A stretch of DNA of 64,000 nt, taken from assembly GCF_032854445.1 (NCBI RefSeq), contig NC_088295.1:35930510-35994509 (forward strand), written 5' to 3'. The DNA comes from Liolophura sinensis. Its lineage: Eukaryota > Mollusca > Polyplacophora > Chitonida > Chitonidae. A program made the position numbers and the translations under genes. The notes beneath the pieces are model-generated. The model saw nothing but the letters and a program-made list of their open reading frames with translations. It did not search any database and had not been told where the DNA came from. Positions 26,201 through 37,553 of the stretch are shown piece after piece. How positions within the stretch are numbered: position 1 is the stretch's first letter; each line of letters begins with the position of its first letter.

Positions 26201-26821
26201 TGATTGAAACCGTGTCATTGCATACAAACAGAAAGTAACTCATTCGGGCATTGTTTGTTTCTTGCATCTTTATGTTGTGTGCATCAGTACGATTGAATTT
26301 GGCGAGGGGAAAACATTTGAAGATAGAAAAAAAATTGATATATAATCCATGGTTTGCAAGTTTAGTGAACCTACTGAAGAAAGTTCATCTTATCATCTAT
26401 GGTTTTCATGAGTCACCCCTGCATGAGTCGCATGATCTCGCCGTGATATGGCTGTAATTGTATTAAATTCAAATCCATTGAATTGCCATTTGCGTCATTT
26501 ATTCTTCACATCTGATCAGTAGATCTGTGATTGGATGGAGGATACATTATCAGGTGGTAAGCGGGGTGACTCATGAATATGTCACTGGAGAACATTGGTT
26601 TGCTTCGTCATTTGTAACATGCATCATAACATTGTGAACATCAGTATAAGTCACCCCATTTTTAGGTTTAACAATTCTGTTTTTATTTTGTAGCACTTGT
26701 TTTGTTCTGATTGTTATAAAGGTTTATCATTGAAAAATTCTCTTGATTTTTACAGGAAGACCGTAGGGAAGGAATGTCTGCATTTGTGGAAAAGCGTGAT
26801 GCCAATTTTAGTGACAAGTAA
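17271..26821 (+). CDS. ECHS1: Mitochondrial short-chain enoyl-CoA hydratase, 8 exons
   Basis: Exons 17271-17379, 19133-19327, 20664-20791, 22137-22236, 22666-22770, 24510-24629, 25898-25965, 26756-26821 join to 891 bases, 296 aa plus stop (human 290). The enzyme hydrates trans-2-enoyl-CoA in fatty acid beta-oxidation and in valine breakdown, in the mitochondrial matrix. The first ~35 residues are Arg/Lys/Ser-rich without acids, a targeting peptide. The crotonase core has Phe-Ala-Ala-Gly-Ala-Asp-Ile-Lys (oxyanion hole), Gly-Gly-Gly-Cys-Glu-Leu-Ala with catalytic Glu150, and Phe-Gly-Gln-Pro-Glu with Glu170. The 20-residue spacing equals human Glu144/Glu164. The protein ends in Val-Glu-Lys-Arg and a short tail. 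ATG 17271 is chosen because it opens the targeting peptide; an in-frame ATG at 17205 would add 22 residues. Introns hold SINE-B, SINE-A, a foldback element and a SINE-C tail. Confidence 0.96.
17912..18435 (-). mobile_element. SINE-B with an internal minisatellite, in ECHS1 intron 1
   Basis: Tail at 17925-17975 (GTGGTTTTACGTTGTACTTA, CAGTCACATGACAAAGAG), head at about 18390-18435 with a minus-strand B box AAGATCAAACCTGGGTC. In between, the segment that occurs about 1.3 times in other copies is present about 10-11 times (18056-18340), making this copy about 520 bases. Confidence 0.8.
18056..18340. repeat. 26-bp minisatellite inside SINE-B, about 10-11 units
   Basis: Units begin TGACACCCCACCCAGTCAC and end ATTATAC. 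Starts at about 18056, 18082, 18109, 18134, 18160, 18186, 18208, 18246, 18272, 18298 and 18318. Several units are shortened or carry an inner duplication (TCATCACTAGTCAT). Confidence 0.85.
19863..20056. mobile_element. Foldback element copy 1 in ECHS1 intron 2
   Basis: It starts GGGTCCATATTTATGAAAC and ends, read in reverse, GGACTCATACTTACCAAGC: imperfect inverted ends. Inner arms carry CTTATGACTCAAGTCC and GACTTGCAATTTATGAC / ATAAGTCTTAAG. Confidence 0.55.
20425..20555 (+). mobile_element. SINE-C-like tail in ECHS1 intron 2
   Basis: CAGTGATTTATCCGAGGGCA, CGGGTCTCCCCCACCTATAA, AAGTATGGCATTAAACAAAC and an (AATC)n tail. It has a similar core-then-GGCRTTAAA layout to SINE-A, but with a different tail repeat. 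Confidence 0.55.
24685..25050 (+). mobile_element. SINE-B, near full length, in ECHS1 intron 6
   Basis: tRNA-like head with CAGTGGTCTGATAGTTAG (A box) and CCAGGATCAAACCCAG (B box), then the SINE-B body. It has a local duplication, AGAGCAAGAAAACCGT twice at about 24818-24851, and the tail ATTGTTAAATAGGATGTAAA. Confidence 0.8.
25499..25531 (+). mobile_element. SINE-A tail fragment next to an opposed copy
   Basis: GTAAGTGAAATATTC and ACAGTGCAAAACA match the 3' end of SINE-A in the plus direction. The next copy (25537-25803) appears to have landed directly in or beside it. Confidence 0.6.
25537..25803 (-). mobile_element. Full-length SINE-A in ECHS1 intron 6
   Basis: The best-kept copy in the window. 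The minus-strand head GGGGCCTCCGTGGCTCAGTT and GGTTAGCGCGC is tRNA-like; B box GAGTTCAAGTCC. Flanks AAAACATGATCTA (25524-25536) and AAAAGTGATCTA (25804-25815) are an imperfect target duplication. Confidence 0.9.
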
Positions 26822-27104
26822 ACTGTTCAGACAGGGATGAAGAGGAATTTGCTTCCAAGAAGATCATGATTTTATGGTAACATTGGTAAAGACAATGATC
26901 AACACACAAACCTGTACACATCGGACATGTCAGAGCAGTAAATGAAGCTGTCAGTTTGTTAGAATATCATCAAAACCGGTGTGTGAAATGGATCATCTTT
27001 ACTGTGGGAACTTTCCCGAAAGACGTGCAAAAACACAAATAGCATATGTGTGCTTTATATTAACCTTGTCAACTCCTTTGTGCCATAATAATTTTCGACA
27101 AATT

Positions 27105-27110
27105 ATTAAA
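27105..27110 (+). terminator. Possible ECHS1 polyadenylation signal
   Basis: ATTAAA about 285 bases after the ECHS1 stop, followed by an A-rich stretch. It is the only near-canonical signal I noticed close by. Internal priming or another site is equally possible. Confidence 0.25.
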
Positions 27111-27529
27111 AAAAAGAAAAAATCCTGTGAGAAATTGCTGGTGATGCTGTGATGGAGTAATGGTAATGCCAAGTCCTATCTTGGTGGTACATTTGAAACA
27201 ATCAGTCAGTAAATCATGCTGAAAACTGATCAGACAGGGATATGTGAAACCATCTTGACCAGAATAGGACAGAATGGGACAGAAGGATTTTGAAGTTTGC
27301 TTCTGTCTGACCTGGTCAGGGGTACAGAGTTAATCATTTTGCCTTTCACCTGTTGACGTCTATAATGTTCAAGCAGGTTTTCTTGTAACAAGATTGCCAA
27401 CAGATGCTTGCAGCGCACTTTCACCTATGAACAAAAGTTGTCAGTAAAATTTGGTACACTAAGAGGCGTTTCATTGAATACGACGTGCGATATTTACGTA
27501 ATGATCACAGACGAACATGCATTTTTAAG

Positions 27530-27530
<1 letters not shown>

Positions 27531-27569
<39 letters not shown>
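27531..27569. repeat. (TA)n microsatellite
   Basis: About 19 uninterrupted TA units downstream of ECHS1. Confidence 0.95.
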
Positions 27570-27576
<7 letters not shown>

Positions 27577-27847
27577 AATTTGAATGTTGCTTCAAACAGT
27601 TTACAGCTATTAAAACAAAGTAATATTAGAAATGACGAACAGCAATGTGCTGGACACTAGGTCTCAGTTCATGGCCTTCAAAAGGGATTGTTGTAGGGTG
27701 GACATGATTAATATCAACACTGAAATATATACTCCAGGAAATATTCTAGGTTTTGTTTTGTATCATTCTGTATCAGCAATCTCTGTCTTACTTAAATCTG
27801 ATTAAAGTGATAGGATTCTCAGAGGTCCAGTGTAATTCTAGATCTTG

Positions 27848-28000
27848 TCTACATTTGTCTATTTATTTGTTTCATTTTTGCTTAATGACATACTCACGAA
27901 TTTTTCACATTTTCACCTGGTCAGTTTTATGGGTGAAGGAAACCAGAGCACTCGATGTAAACCACTGATGAACTTTCCAACATGTGACACACAGATAGCC
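27848..28000 (-). mobile_element. Decayed SINE-A copy
   Basis: TATTTATTTG, GACATACTCACGAAT, TTTTATGGGTGAAGGAAACC keep the order of SINE-A landmarks at low identity. Confidence 0.5.
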
Positions 28001-28739
28001 TCATCTATACATAGTTCCGCTGCCTATAAAAGTGTTTAACTGCAGCATTTTAAGCCACCAGATTGTTTCTCAAGATACTAAAATAATTAGGAATTCGAAT
28101 ATGCGTGAAACAATATGTGGCCAAGGTGGCCTCAAATCCCAAAATCCCCAACTTTGCAAACATTATCGGTCAACAACAGTTTAGCCCTGTGGCAACCATT
28201 GGTGAAATACTACAACTTCAAGTACTGTTACCTACACATAAAATTAAACCTTGGGGGGTAATTATATATGTATATTGTATGTTGGTTTTTACATCTACTT
28301 CAGGGACAGAAAATTTGATTTAATTAGCGAGTATGATTTTGAACCGAAAATCTCCTGTATTGCTACTTTTAACATGTTTAACCAGATAAATAAAAGGGTT
28401 TTTGAGTGAACCAGTGCCCTGTATCTGACAGATGTCCTGACTTGCATCATCTGATCCAGTGAGGGCTGGATTGTTACTTGCCAAGTTATTGGTCCAGCTG
28501 TGTTTGGAACAATGCTGTAGCCAGTTATCCCTCAGATTAACCAGTAAAGCTGCTGCTAACCCTCCAAGCTGCAGCCTGTTACTCCAGCTTCTTCCACCCA
28601 TAAAACCTAACTGGCATCATGTGAACAAGAGTTCAGGCGAACACAACATACACCCCAACAGATGCAGTTGTTTGAAGTGTATAAAAGAATACCAACGGCA
28701 TTGTGTTGGGTGCTGAGGGGAATCTTCTTTGGTGTTGAT

Positions 28740-29430
28740 GATGAGTATCTGGTTACCATCACAACCGCGAATGTGGCCACAACAAATGAAAACTTGATGC
28801 AGTTCACAGGTGAAGTCGTAGCGCGGACATGAAATCAGCTATCTGGTTACATCTGGTGCATCCACCAAAAATGAAAACTCTACACGGAAAACAGCCAACT
28901 AATAACCCGGACACGAAATCACATCTTTCTGTATAGTGTATATATAGGGAAACTGGCGATCTGGTAAATATGACAACCGTCGAAATGGACAAATGTGAGT
29001 CTCAACACATCGTCATCTTTGTATGTATGTATCCACCAAAAATAAAAACTGAACATAAAAGAGTTGGGTTATAGCCCGGACACAAGACTATATCTGCTTA
29101 TATAGTATACATGGCAAAATGGCAATCTTGTAACCATTACAACCATGCAAATGGAAAAATGTGAGTCGTGACACATCATCTGTGTATGTATTTATCCACC
29201 AAACATAGAAACTCTATGCGGAAAACAGTTGGAGTTATTTTTTGGACACGAAATCATATATATCTGTGTAGTATATATTAGAAAAATGGCTATCTGGTTA
29301 CCGTGACAACCGCAAAAAATGGACAAATGTGAGTCTCACCACATCGTCATCCGTGCATCTATGTATCCATCAAGAATTAAAACTGTATGTGGAAAACTGT
29401 TGAATTTACAGCCCGTACACGGACAGACAA
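28740..29430 (+). repeat. ~166-bp tandem repeat, about 4 units
   Basis: The landmark CTGGTTACC...ACAACCG recurs at 28749, 28961, 29127 and 29294, spaced 212, 166 and 167. Each unit also has GGACAAATGTGAGTCTCA, GTATCCACCAAAAAT and GCCCGGACACGAAATC. Confidence 0.85.
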
Positions 29431-29443
29431 AATCGCTATAAAA

Positions 29444-29472
29444 ATATGCCCCTCCTATTGGCGGGGGCATAT
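29444..29472. repeat. Hairpin after the ~166-bp array
   Basis: ATATGCCCC at 29444-29452 pairs perfectly with GGGGCATAT at 29464-29472, around an 11-base loop. Confidence 0.8.
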
Positions 29473-29811
29473 GAAAATTCTTCAGTACATCATTAACACT
29501 AAAAAGTTGCAGCCAGTCGGGAGTGAACAGTGTCTGAATATGAAGCCTCACCATGTAAAGAAAAGTGGTCTTGCATTCTCACTGTCAAGGAAGGGTCTAT
29601 CAGTTTGTACTCCCCACTTTGTACCCTCACTGGGCTTGGCAGCCTTGGACCACGGTGCTGAATTCCAACATTGGCGAAACTACCAAGAGGATCAAAGGGA
29701 TGATCTAAGGAAGATATCCATTTAAGTACGTTTACTCCTTGATAACAGTGGATGGATTGTACAGACAGTGAGTTATTAAAGTTTTAATCTTGACTTTCCA
29801 GATGCACTCTA

Positions 29812-29880
29812 ACGATTCCTTCGTCACATGACCGAAAAATTGTTAAGCACAAGGTTAAACCCCAAGCACTTGCTCTTACT
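29812..29880 (+). mobile_element. SINE-B tail fragment
   Basis: TCACATGACCGAAAAATTG, TTAAGCACAAGGTTAAACCC. Only the 3' end is left. Confidence 0.65.
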
Positions 29881-32821
29881 CAACTTTCCAGGTAGGTCAA
29901 CAGGAATGTCACAACCAAATTCATATTGGACAAACTGAGAGGTATTGGTTTCAATCTCTGTTTTGTGCATGCTACAATAATCATTGGAATGATGAGAACT
30001 ACAAAAATAAACACCATTAGGATTGCAAATTCACACTTGGTAATATTTATTGGGCCATAAACATTCAGAAAGAATTCACATGATAAATGTTACTGTTATT
30101 TCACAAGTACATAGTGGTTGTTTGGGTAGGAGGGGGTACAGCAGCAAATCATGCTTTATCTAGCACAAAAGGTATTTAATTCAAACTTAACATTCACATA
30201 TTGAACATGCCAAGTGATTCAATCTATAATACAAACTGGGACCATCAAAGTCAATGTGAATATCTATTCTTAACTTTGATTTGCTGTATAATTCAGTTCC
30301 ATATGTTTGTGAAAAAAAATGTACTAAGTTTTCTTCAAGAATGTTTTCTAAAGCAAGTCAAAAGCACTCTTCCAACAAACAAAATGTCCGACAATACCTG
30401 TACTTCAGCGAAGTGCTGAAGTTTCATTAAGTGTTGAAGGTTATCTTTTTTTTGTGGTCATCTTAAACAGGATGTCTCAAACTAAGCTGTTACCTCACCA
30501 ACATTTACTGAGTCTTTCAGGTGCATCCTATTACTTTAAAAAAAAAAAGTTCTATAATAAATGAGAAATTGTACTGCTGTCCTTATACCTGTAAATACTT
30601 GTAGAAGCTCCATTTGGTTATTTGGTTTTGTCACAGAATATGAAAGTACCACATGGGAAATATTCACCAGGACTAGGACTACCTAATACTGCATATGAAG
30701 GGGCGTATGTGGGGGGAGGGGGAGAAGGAACAGCAGCGGTTATTTAACACCCCTTCATTTAATATTACTCCCATCTGCCATTACAGTATCAAGATTTGAA
30801 ATGAAATTATTTTTGATAGCAAAATACGGTTTATGGGTATATCTGGGCAGATGTTTTAGTTTTGGTCTGAAAGTGTTGAAAAAAAAATGTAGACAATGTA
30901 AACTGGCAGAAAGTCGAATGGTTAATTTGTCCCCATTTCCTGTAGACCACTTTCACTTCTACATGTATATACAGTGCGAAAATCAACAAATCATGGCAAG
31001 ATAACAGAATAAGATTATACCTTATTACAAAAAAAAAAAAAAAAAAAAAACTAGAGATCAGAGATCGTGGCAAAATTACAGATCATTTGGCACTGAAGTC
31101 ATAACTGTATTGCTCGTAACTTATAGTCGTCAACACAATATGATTTGCCTATCAACTCACTGAAAGTTGCATCAACTATCAAATGAAACTTGGACAAACA
31201 GAAATTCATACGACTTGCAGATTTTAGATTTGACAAATCACACTGTGTGCACTGATAACACTGCCACCAAATCTTAGATTTCAACAAATCCCACCGTGTG
31301 AACCTTGCTTCTAAAATAGAGCATATCCCTTTTCCCAATGAATAGTGGACAAACACAAATCGCACCGTGTTAACACAGCCTAAGCCAGACGTGTATAAGT
31401 CAGGAGCTGCAGTCACCATCTAGCACTTTCACAGCAAGTTTAGAGGACATACGGATGCAAAAGCTTTCCTGTTCAGTCCTCCCAGCACTATTTCTCCTTC
31501 ACTTGTACATAACATAATAAATATTTTTTATGTGCTTATTCACACATATACAATGTCAGACCAAAAAAATCCTTATATAATATAAAATAATCACTCCTCA
31601 ACTGTATCTTCACCGGGTATTTAACTTTTAGCCAAAAGTTGAAAAGAGGAATGAATAAGTTAGCAGAGTAACCTTGGCACTACTGACAGAAATACTGCAG
31701 CCAAAAAATCAACATCACATCTGAATAAGCAAAATTCTTAAACCTACAAAGAAGGCAACATTTACTAACAAAAATAAAACTGACCAAGTATGTTTTTTTT
31801 GTGTAAGCAATACAACAGGTGCATTTAATCACCAGCACATAAATTAAACTACATGTATTTTGGGCGCCAATTTTCCAAAGAAGCCTAGGAAGTCAAAACA
31901 TTTATTTCATTTTTATATCTTTGTTACATACATAAACAAGGGAATAGCAAATAAAAGAACTTTGGATTGGGTGTTAAAAAAAAAAATACACAACCAAAAT
32001 ACTGGTATTTTAAGATCACAAACTACATGTTGATAATTCATAAACAGATGTATTGCTAATATCAGGAAGCCACCATGTACACATAAAATGAGCACGGCAG
32101 GAGTTCAACAACAATTCCAGATATAAATTAATGCAATTTTGGATTCTTCTCCACAAAAAACTTATCCTGCCAATGGATACATGTACTTGCTATGCAAACT
32201 CTGGTCACATATGATTCATAAACTAACAAAACATTCAAATGATGATTTGATTCTTTTTTCCCTTAAAAGTAAAGCTTGTACTTACATGTAAGCAACACTT
32301 GAACAGAGCTCTTAACAAAGATGATTTAACAGGAGACAAGCAAACAAGCATTAAATGTGGTATTAACTATCTGCAAGATGAAATGCTAATACAAGATAAT
32401 AAATCCATATATACAAACCACTTGAAAAACAAGCACATTTCAAATCTGGTGGCAGGTCACCAAAGTGGATATTTATTCTTTATCAAACAAAGCTATTCCA
32501 CTACCATTAATTCTTTTCTACATAAAAATGGGACCACATCACAACACTGCATGCTATAGAAGAAAATTGCTCATCATGAAAGATTTTAGAAAACAATGTT
32601 ATATAACAGGGAGGGCATAGTTGCTACATGTATACACAATCTGAAAAACTGATAAAACAACTGAACCAATGTCAACTGAATTCGTGAGAATTCTACAAAA
32701 TCTTGACAATCTACAAATGAACACAAACGATGCATTATGCCAAGTCGTGAGTGTGTGTGTGGGCCTTATGATTTAACAAATGTTAGCACCACTTTAAAAG
32801 GTGAGAAGTTATTTGATTGTA

Positions 32822-33010
32822 GTTTTGTGCAAAACTCACGAATATTTCTGCTTATACAACTGAGGCCAGCATTATGGTGAGAGGAAATCGGGCAGAACAT
32901 GGGGATACCTACAACCACCGGCAAAGACACCAAGAGGACTGACTTGAAACTCACAGCCATCGCACAGGTGAGAATCTAATGCGTTATGGTGATGCACTAG
33001 CACGCCCCAA
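32822..33010 (-). mobile_element. Decayed SINE-A copy
   Basis: CTCACGAATATTTCTGCTTA, GGCCAGCATTATGGTGAGAG, ACTTGAAACTCACAG. The tail is lost. Confidence 0.7.
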
Positions 33011-34217
33011 TATGTGAGAAACATGAGCCCTAGCAAGAGTTGGGTCTAGTACAGAAGATTGTCAATTATCTTAAAATTACTTATAACTGTATGGAAATCA
33101 AGATGTCTGCATCCTCAACTATAAATCATCTACTCAAAAGCCCATTCAATAAAATTCAATATATGGGCTTCACAAAATTTTGATCACGTAAATAAATTTT
33201 TTTTTCAATGTGTGTCATGAAAGGAAACTTGCCTTGAGCAATGAGATAGAGGGAGAGTTTCACAATTTTCTTAGGCCCAGAGATAGTCACGAGAAGTGGA
33301 CTTCAGCAAATAGATGATTACATTACCTCAAAACTTTCCCTTAGTCTAGTTAGATGATAGAAGTATGCACATACATGCTGTGCTATTATGATAGATAAAT
33401 GATCGCCGAGGTAAAACAAATTGTACCTCTTATAAGCAATGGAACAGACGTGATGAGGTCGTACACACATAAAGCTGTTTGTTCTGGTGTAACCCGTAAT
33501 TGTAACGTTATGCTGGATCTATCAAACAACATATGGTTTTCTAAATATTTCACAATGAGCAGTACCAACTGCTCAAAAACAACATTTATATGGAATCATG
33601 TGATAATAAATAGAAGGTTACACACGTTTGGATACCACAGCACAATGTGTCCACACAAAAAAAAACATAACAGGTTTACAGAAAAAATTAGTGAGACTAG
33701 TTGTACCAAGTGGGTTTTTTGGGGGTTTCAGTACCAGCAACATGAATAAAATACTCCTGAAGAGGAAGATATAAGCTATTTAATCAGTCGTATACTGCAT
33801 TGTTGACATGCCAATAAGCCGGATCTTGGATGCCATAAAGTATAGCCTGGGTCTTGATCACCTACCAACAGTTCTGCTAGTCAAAGCCTACACAGATCTA
33901 TTTACGTCAGATTGCCAAGTCACCTTTTACCTACTATCCAGTGTCGTGCATTTGTAGCAAAGATCACAAATGACAAAAGGACACAAAGATGTGGCTGATC
34001 AGTTTCATTTCAAGGCCCTACCCAATTTTATCAAACAGCCCTTAATCGTACAGGTGGATCAAAAAATAATATCCACATCAATGTTTTGACCTTATATGCC
34101 TCTTAACATTCAAAACAATACTTTAATTTCAGGATCTGTGTTACCAGACTGAAGAGTTAGTAAATACGCTAAATATTGTTTGCCCTGGAGACATTTGGAA
34201 GCATGACACAGTCGTGT

Positions 34218-37200
34218 TTACATCTGTGTGCCGTCACCAGTTTTCTGCTTTCTCTGCAGTACCATTTCCACGGAGACTTTCTTGCGGTCATAGGCTAGGC
34301 CAAGCAGTGCCATGAAGTCTATGAAAAATGTGGTGAAGTTGATTTTCCAGCCAAACTCGCTGGTGGAGTAGTCCTGAGGGAAGGTGTGGTGATAGTTGTG
34401 GAAGCCCTCCCCAATGGCACACACACTAACAAACCGGTTCTCCGCAGGGTTGATACGGTAGTCATAAGGCTTATTTCCCCACATGTGAGCTGCACTATTC
34501 ACCAACCAGGTGGCATGAAGGCAGAGCACATAGCGCAGTACACCAGACACGTAGAAAGCATTCCACAAGCTCTCCCCCCAGAAATAGTTAGGAATCACAG
34601 ATGGCAGAAAGAAACAGAACAGGAAAACAGAGGTCTTGTAATATCTGAAATTTAGAGACAAATGAAAATGACTGACAAGCCATCAAGCAAAAAATTTACA
34701 TGCATGTCTACCTTATCTAGCTTCACAGACTTCAAACACAACTTTTTTGTTTTTATTCAACAATTGGATTGTGCTGCGCCAGCACATTACGCACTAGGCC
34801 ACAGAGGCTCCCAGGTTAAAGTATCCTGTGACTGATTAGGAAATTAAAGTCACACAACCACTTGGGTTGCATGATAAGTTTGCATTTCCATGCACAGACT
34901 TACATTTATCTAGAAATATCTTTCAAACTATGAAGAAAGTCAAAAAAGTAAATTTAACAAATATGCCATTCTTTGAAGTTTCTTAGTACATGGATTTTAG
35001 GTGCGAACAGAGAGCAAATATTTCTCTCTTATAAATACACTGTCATGCCTGTGTACCAAAAGAAATGGATTATTGTGACTCAAAACATTAGTTCTGTTAT
35101 GTCTACTCACTTTCTTTGGAACATCACAACTGGATCAGATTTCATATCAGATACATCCAGTTGTCTCCCCTTGGCAATTACTTCAGGGTGTTTCCTAACC
35201 AACAGCCAGCCCATATGAGCAAAAAAGAACCCTCGTCGAGCATTGTGTGGGTCGGCTTCTGTCTCAGAGTACTTGTGGTGAACACGGTGATCTCGGCTCC
35301 ATTCAAATACATCATTCTATTAAAAACAGCAAGTAGTTATTTAAATGATTCAATAACCGTTCCGAAAATTATAAACTTCTAATTTTGGAGACTAACACTT
35401 TTGCAAATTTTGTCTCCTACCTCCCTCCTTCTGAATCCTATATTTTTCAGAACTGGAAGAAAATTTACTGTATATACAATTTTTAAGTAATAATTCATAA
35501 GTAAGGATTCATTAACCTTTCTATTTAGTAGTTATTGTTGTTCAATGCTATATTCCAAAAATTTCCCTTCTATATGGGGGTGGTCAGTGTTATGCACGGA
35601 GGAAACCACACTGGATGATGGTGTAATCAGTTCCTGACAACTTCTGCAAGGATTTCTTCATGTCACAAACAGCATTCCCCATTATGATAATAAAGAAATT
35701 CAGGTTTCTCCTTTTTTTTCCCCATAATTATCATTTTACTTTAGCCAATTTTTTGATTTGTGTCACTGGTCACTTTTGCTTTCAGGTTAAGAGGGTTGTT
35801 TTTTATTGCAGAACTTTTTCACACAAACAATTTGTAAACAAAAGTGGATCTGCACAGAAAATTCACAAGGCTGAGAAACAGAAAAACTGTAACAACTATT
35901 TGTTTTATTATTCTGTCTTTATGGTTACCTTTTTTCTTTCTTCATCACTACTGGCTGTCTATCAGTATGCCCACCCCAGTAAGTGGAGAACTAGAACGAA
36001 TTTTAAAGCACAACATGTGTATGCAAAATGTTTATGTTGTGTTTGCCAAATTGTTGCATATGTTTCAGACAAGGAACACAAAACCAGCTAAATATGACCA
36101 GCTAAAGTATGTGTCTCTATTGTCCATATGTACCCTATCTTGCCATCAACTAGCAACATCATCACTGCAGAGATCACACACTACAATATGGATACAAGAA
36201 CTGACATATGCATCTCAAGCTGCTTGTGACAGACATTCAGTCTGACAAGATAATGAATCAATGCTGACATGGAATTGCTCTCCTGCCAGTGTCTACCTGT
36301 AGAGCAGCAGACTGCATACAAGCCAGAAGAATCCTTAACGGCAGCCTGGCCTTATAGGTCCTGTGAGCCCAGAGCCTGTGACACCCTGCTGTGATTCCAA
36401 GGCCTCCAAATATGTACACCAATATTGCTGTAAACAGACCATGTAAAACATGCAGTAAATCTCAATATACAAGGGCGCATTTGAATTCATATAAGTACAT
36501 ACCACAGAATTGTATACACCCTAATTCCTCGATTCCTTGACCTTTCCCCATACGAAAGAGCAACTTTCAGTGTAATTTATTCACATTTTTTATTTGATTT
36601 TGGAAAAGAAAAAAATACATTGGTTGGATTAGCCAGATTCAGGGCTTCACAAAAAGTATAATTTTTTAAGTCAACACAGAATAATGCCTTCAGAATATGC
36701 TTGAATAAACACCTTGCAAACATGTGAAAAGGTTGATGAATAACAGTAGATGTACTATATTCAAATAACGGTTTGCAGGGAGACGACAGTTGTACATTGA
36801 TTATTGATTTACAGCGTATTTACATTTGGAGCCTCTACTGTCCAGGCTGGTACTCTGCAGTTCAGATCACTAGTTCGGCCTGGTTCCCTCCAGGGAATCC
36901 AATCAAACCAACAAGGAAATCAGCTCTACATGTGAGCAGGTAATCTAATAACATTTTAACTAGTATTATTGTACTGAGGGCAACAGCACCTACGTGTACA
37001 GTGAGCATGAAATTACTGACTTAACATATAAACGATGTTCAGGTTAAAGTAAAAAACATGATATACAGGTCTAATAACCTTTACTATGACTGTCAGATTG
37101 GTGTTACACGTTGTACTCAAGACATGTTCACTTACAACAAAGGTCAGTATCATGGATAAGGAAACTGGTGTGCCAAGAGTAAATCACCAGACTTTGGCAA

Positions 37201-37553
37201 TTAACTGCCAAACTTTTACACATGACACAGACAGATTTTATGTACAGAACAACGTAACTGTGTATTATATCGGCTGAAGGAAAAGTCGCATTATGCAGTA
37301 ACTGCTGTACAAAGAGTTACATTACACAGGTTTACTTACACCAAATTGCTGTATACAACTTTATTGAGGGTACCAGTGTGAGGGAATAGAGTGCAGCTAA
37401 ATGCAGGATTATGAAGACAACAACATTTCTCCACACAATGACCATCGGGGGACGTTTTTCTGCAGCAGGCTCTGGGCCAATGACAGGCTCCACCTCGGGT
37501 AGTAATTCGTCCTTCCCTGAGCTGGAGTCAATAATGATGTTTCTGGGTGGCAT
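34218..37553 (-). CDS. SCD: Stearoyl-CoA (delta-9) desaturase, 4 coding exons
   Basis: Coding exons in order: 37553-37340 (exon opens at 37570 with 17 bases of leader), 36427-36297, 35316-35111, 34644-34218, giving 978 bases and 325 aa. The enzyme puts a cis double bond at C9 of stearoyl- and palmitoyl-CoA in the ER membrane, using cytochrome b5. The three histidine boxes are all present: His-Arg-Leu-Trp-Ala-His (88-93), His-Arg-Val-His-His (125-129), His-Asn-Tyr-His-His (266-270). Asn-Ser-Ala-Ala-His, another iron ligand, is also there. The first exon has an acidic/Pro-rich cytosolic head, then the first membrane pair (Val-Ile-Val-Trp-Arg-Asn...). The internal exon lengths of 131 and 206 bases match my memory of vertebrate SCD. 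The C-terminus ends Lys-Thr-Gly-Asp-Gly, as in the family. The 5' leader must come from an exon further upstream. Confidence 0.95.
34770..34815 (-). mobile_element. SINE-A head fragment in SCD intron
   Basis: GTGCTGCGCCAGCACATTAC and GGCCACAGAGGCTCCC match the tRNA-like head only. Confidence 0.5.
35525..35640 (-). mobile_element. Very decayed SINE-A copy in SCD intron
   Basis: CAATGCTATATTCCAAAAA, GGTCAGTGTTATGCACGGAG followed by GAAACC. The landmark order fits SINE-A, but identity is low. Confidence 0.35.
37086..37225 (-). mobile_element. Decayed SINE-A copy in SCD intron
   Basis: AGATTGGTGTTACACGTTG, TACTCAAGACATGTTCACTT, GGTCAGTATCATGGATAAGG keep the SINE-A tail and core order. Confidence 0.6.

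Larger units (their letters stand above)
26822..34217. other. Gene-poor region between ECHS1 and SCD 3' ends
   Basis: It lies between the converging 3' ends of ECHS1 (+) and SCD (-). It contains a (TA)n run at 27531-27569, a decayed SINE-A at about 27848-28000 and the ~166-bp tandem repeat at 28740-29430 with a hairpin just after it. Further on are a SINE-B tail at 29812-29880 and a decayed SINE-A at 32822-33010. The right part (about 30-34.2 kb) is AT-rich with many A and T runs and may be a long SCD 3' UTR; TTTATT at 30046-30051 reads AATAAA on the minus strand. No protein gene is supported. Confidence 0.5.

Noticed and set aside
34386-34655. Plus-strand 89-codon frame
   Set aside because: Antisense shadow of the last SCD exon with its histidine box.
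35660-36245. Two overlapping plus-strand open frames of 143 and 133 codons
   Set aside because: They lie in an SCD intron, antisense, are rich in Phe/Leu/Cys as expected of T-rich intron DNA, and overlap in different frames. No splice or homology support.
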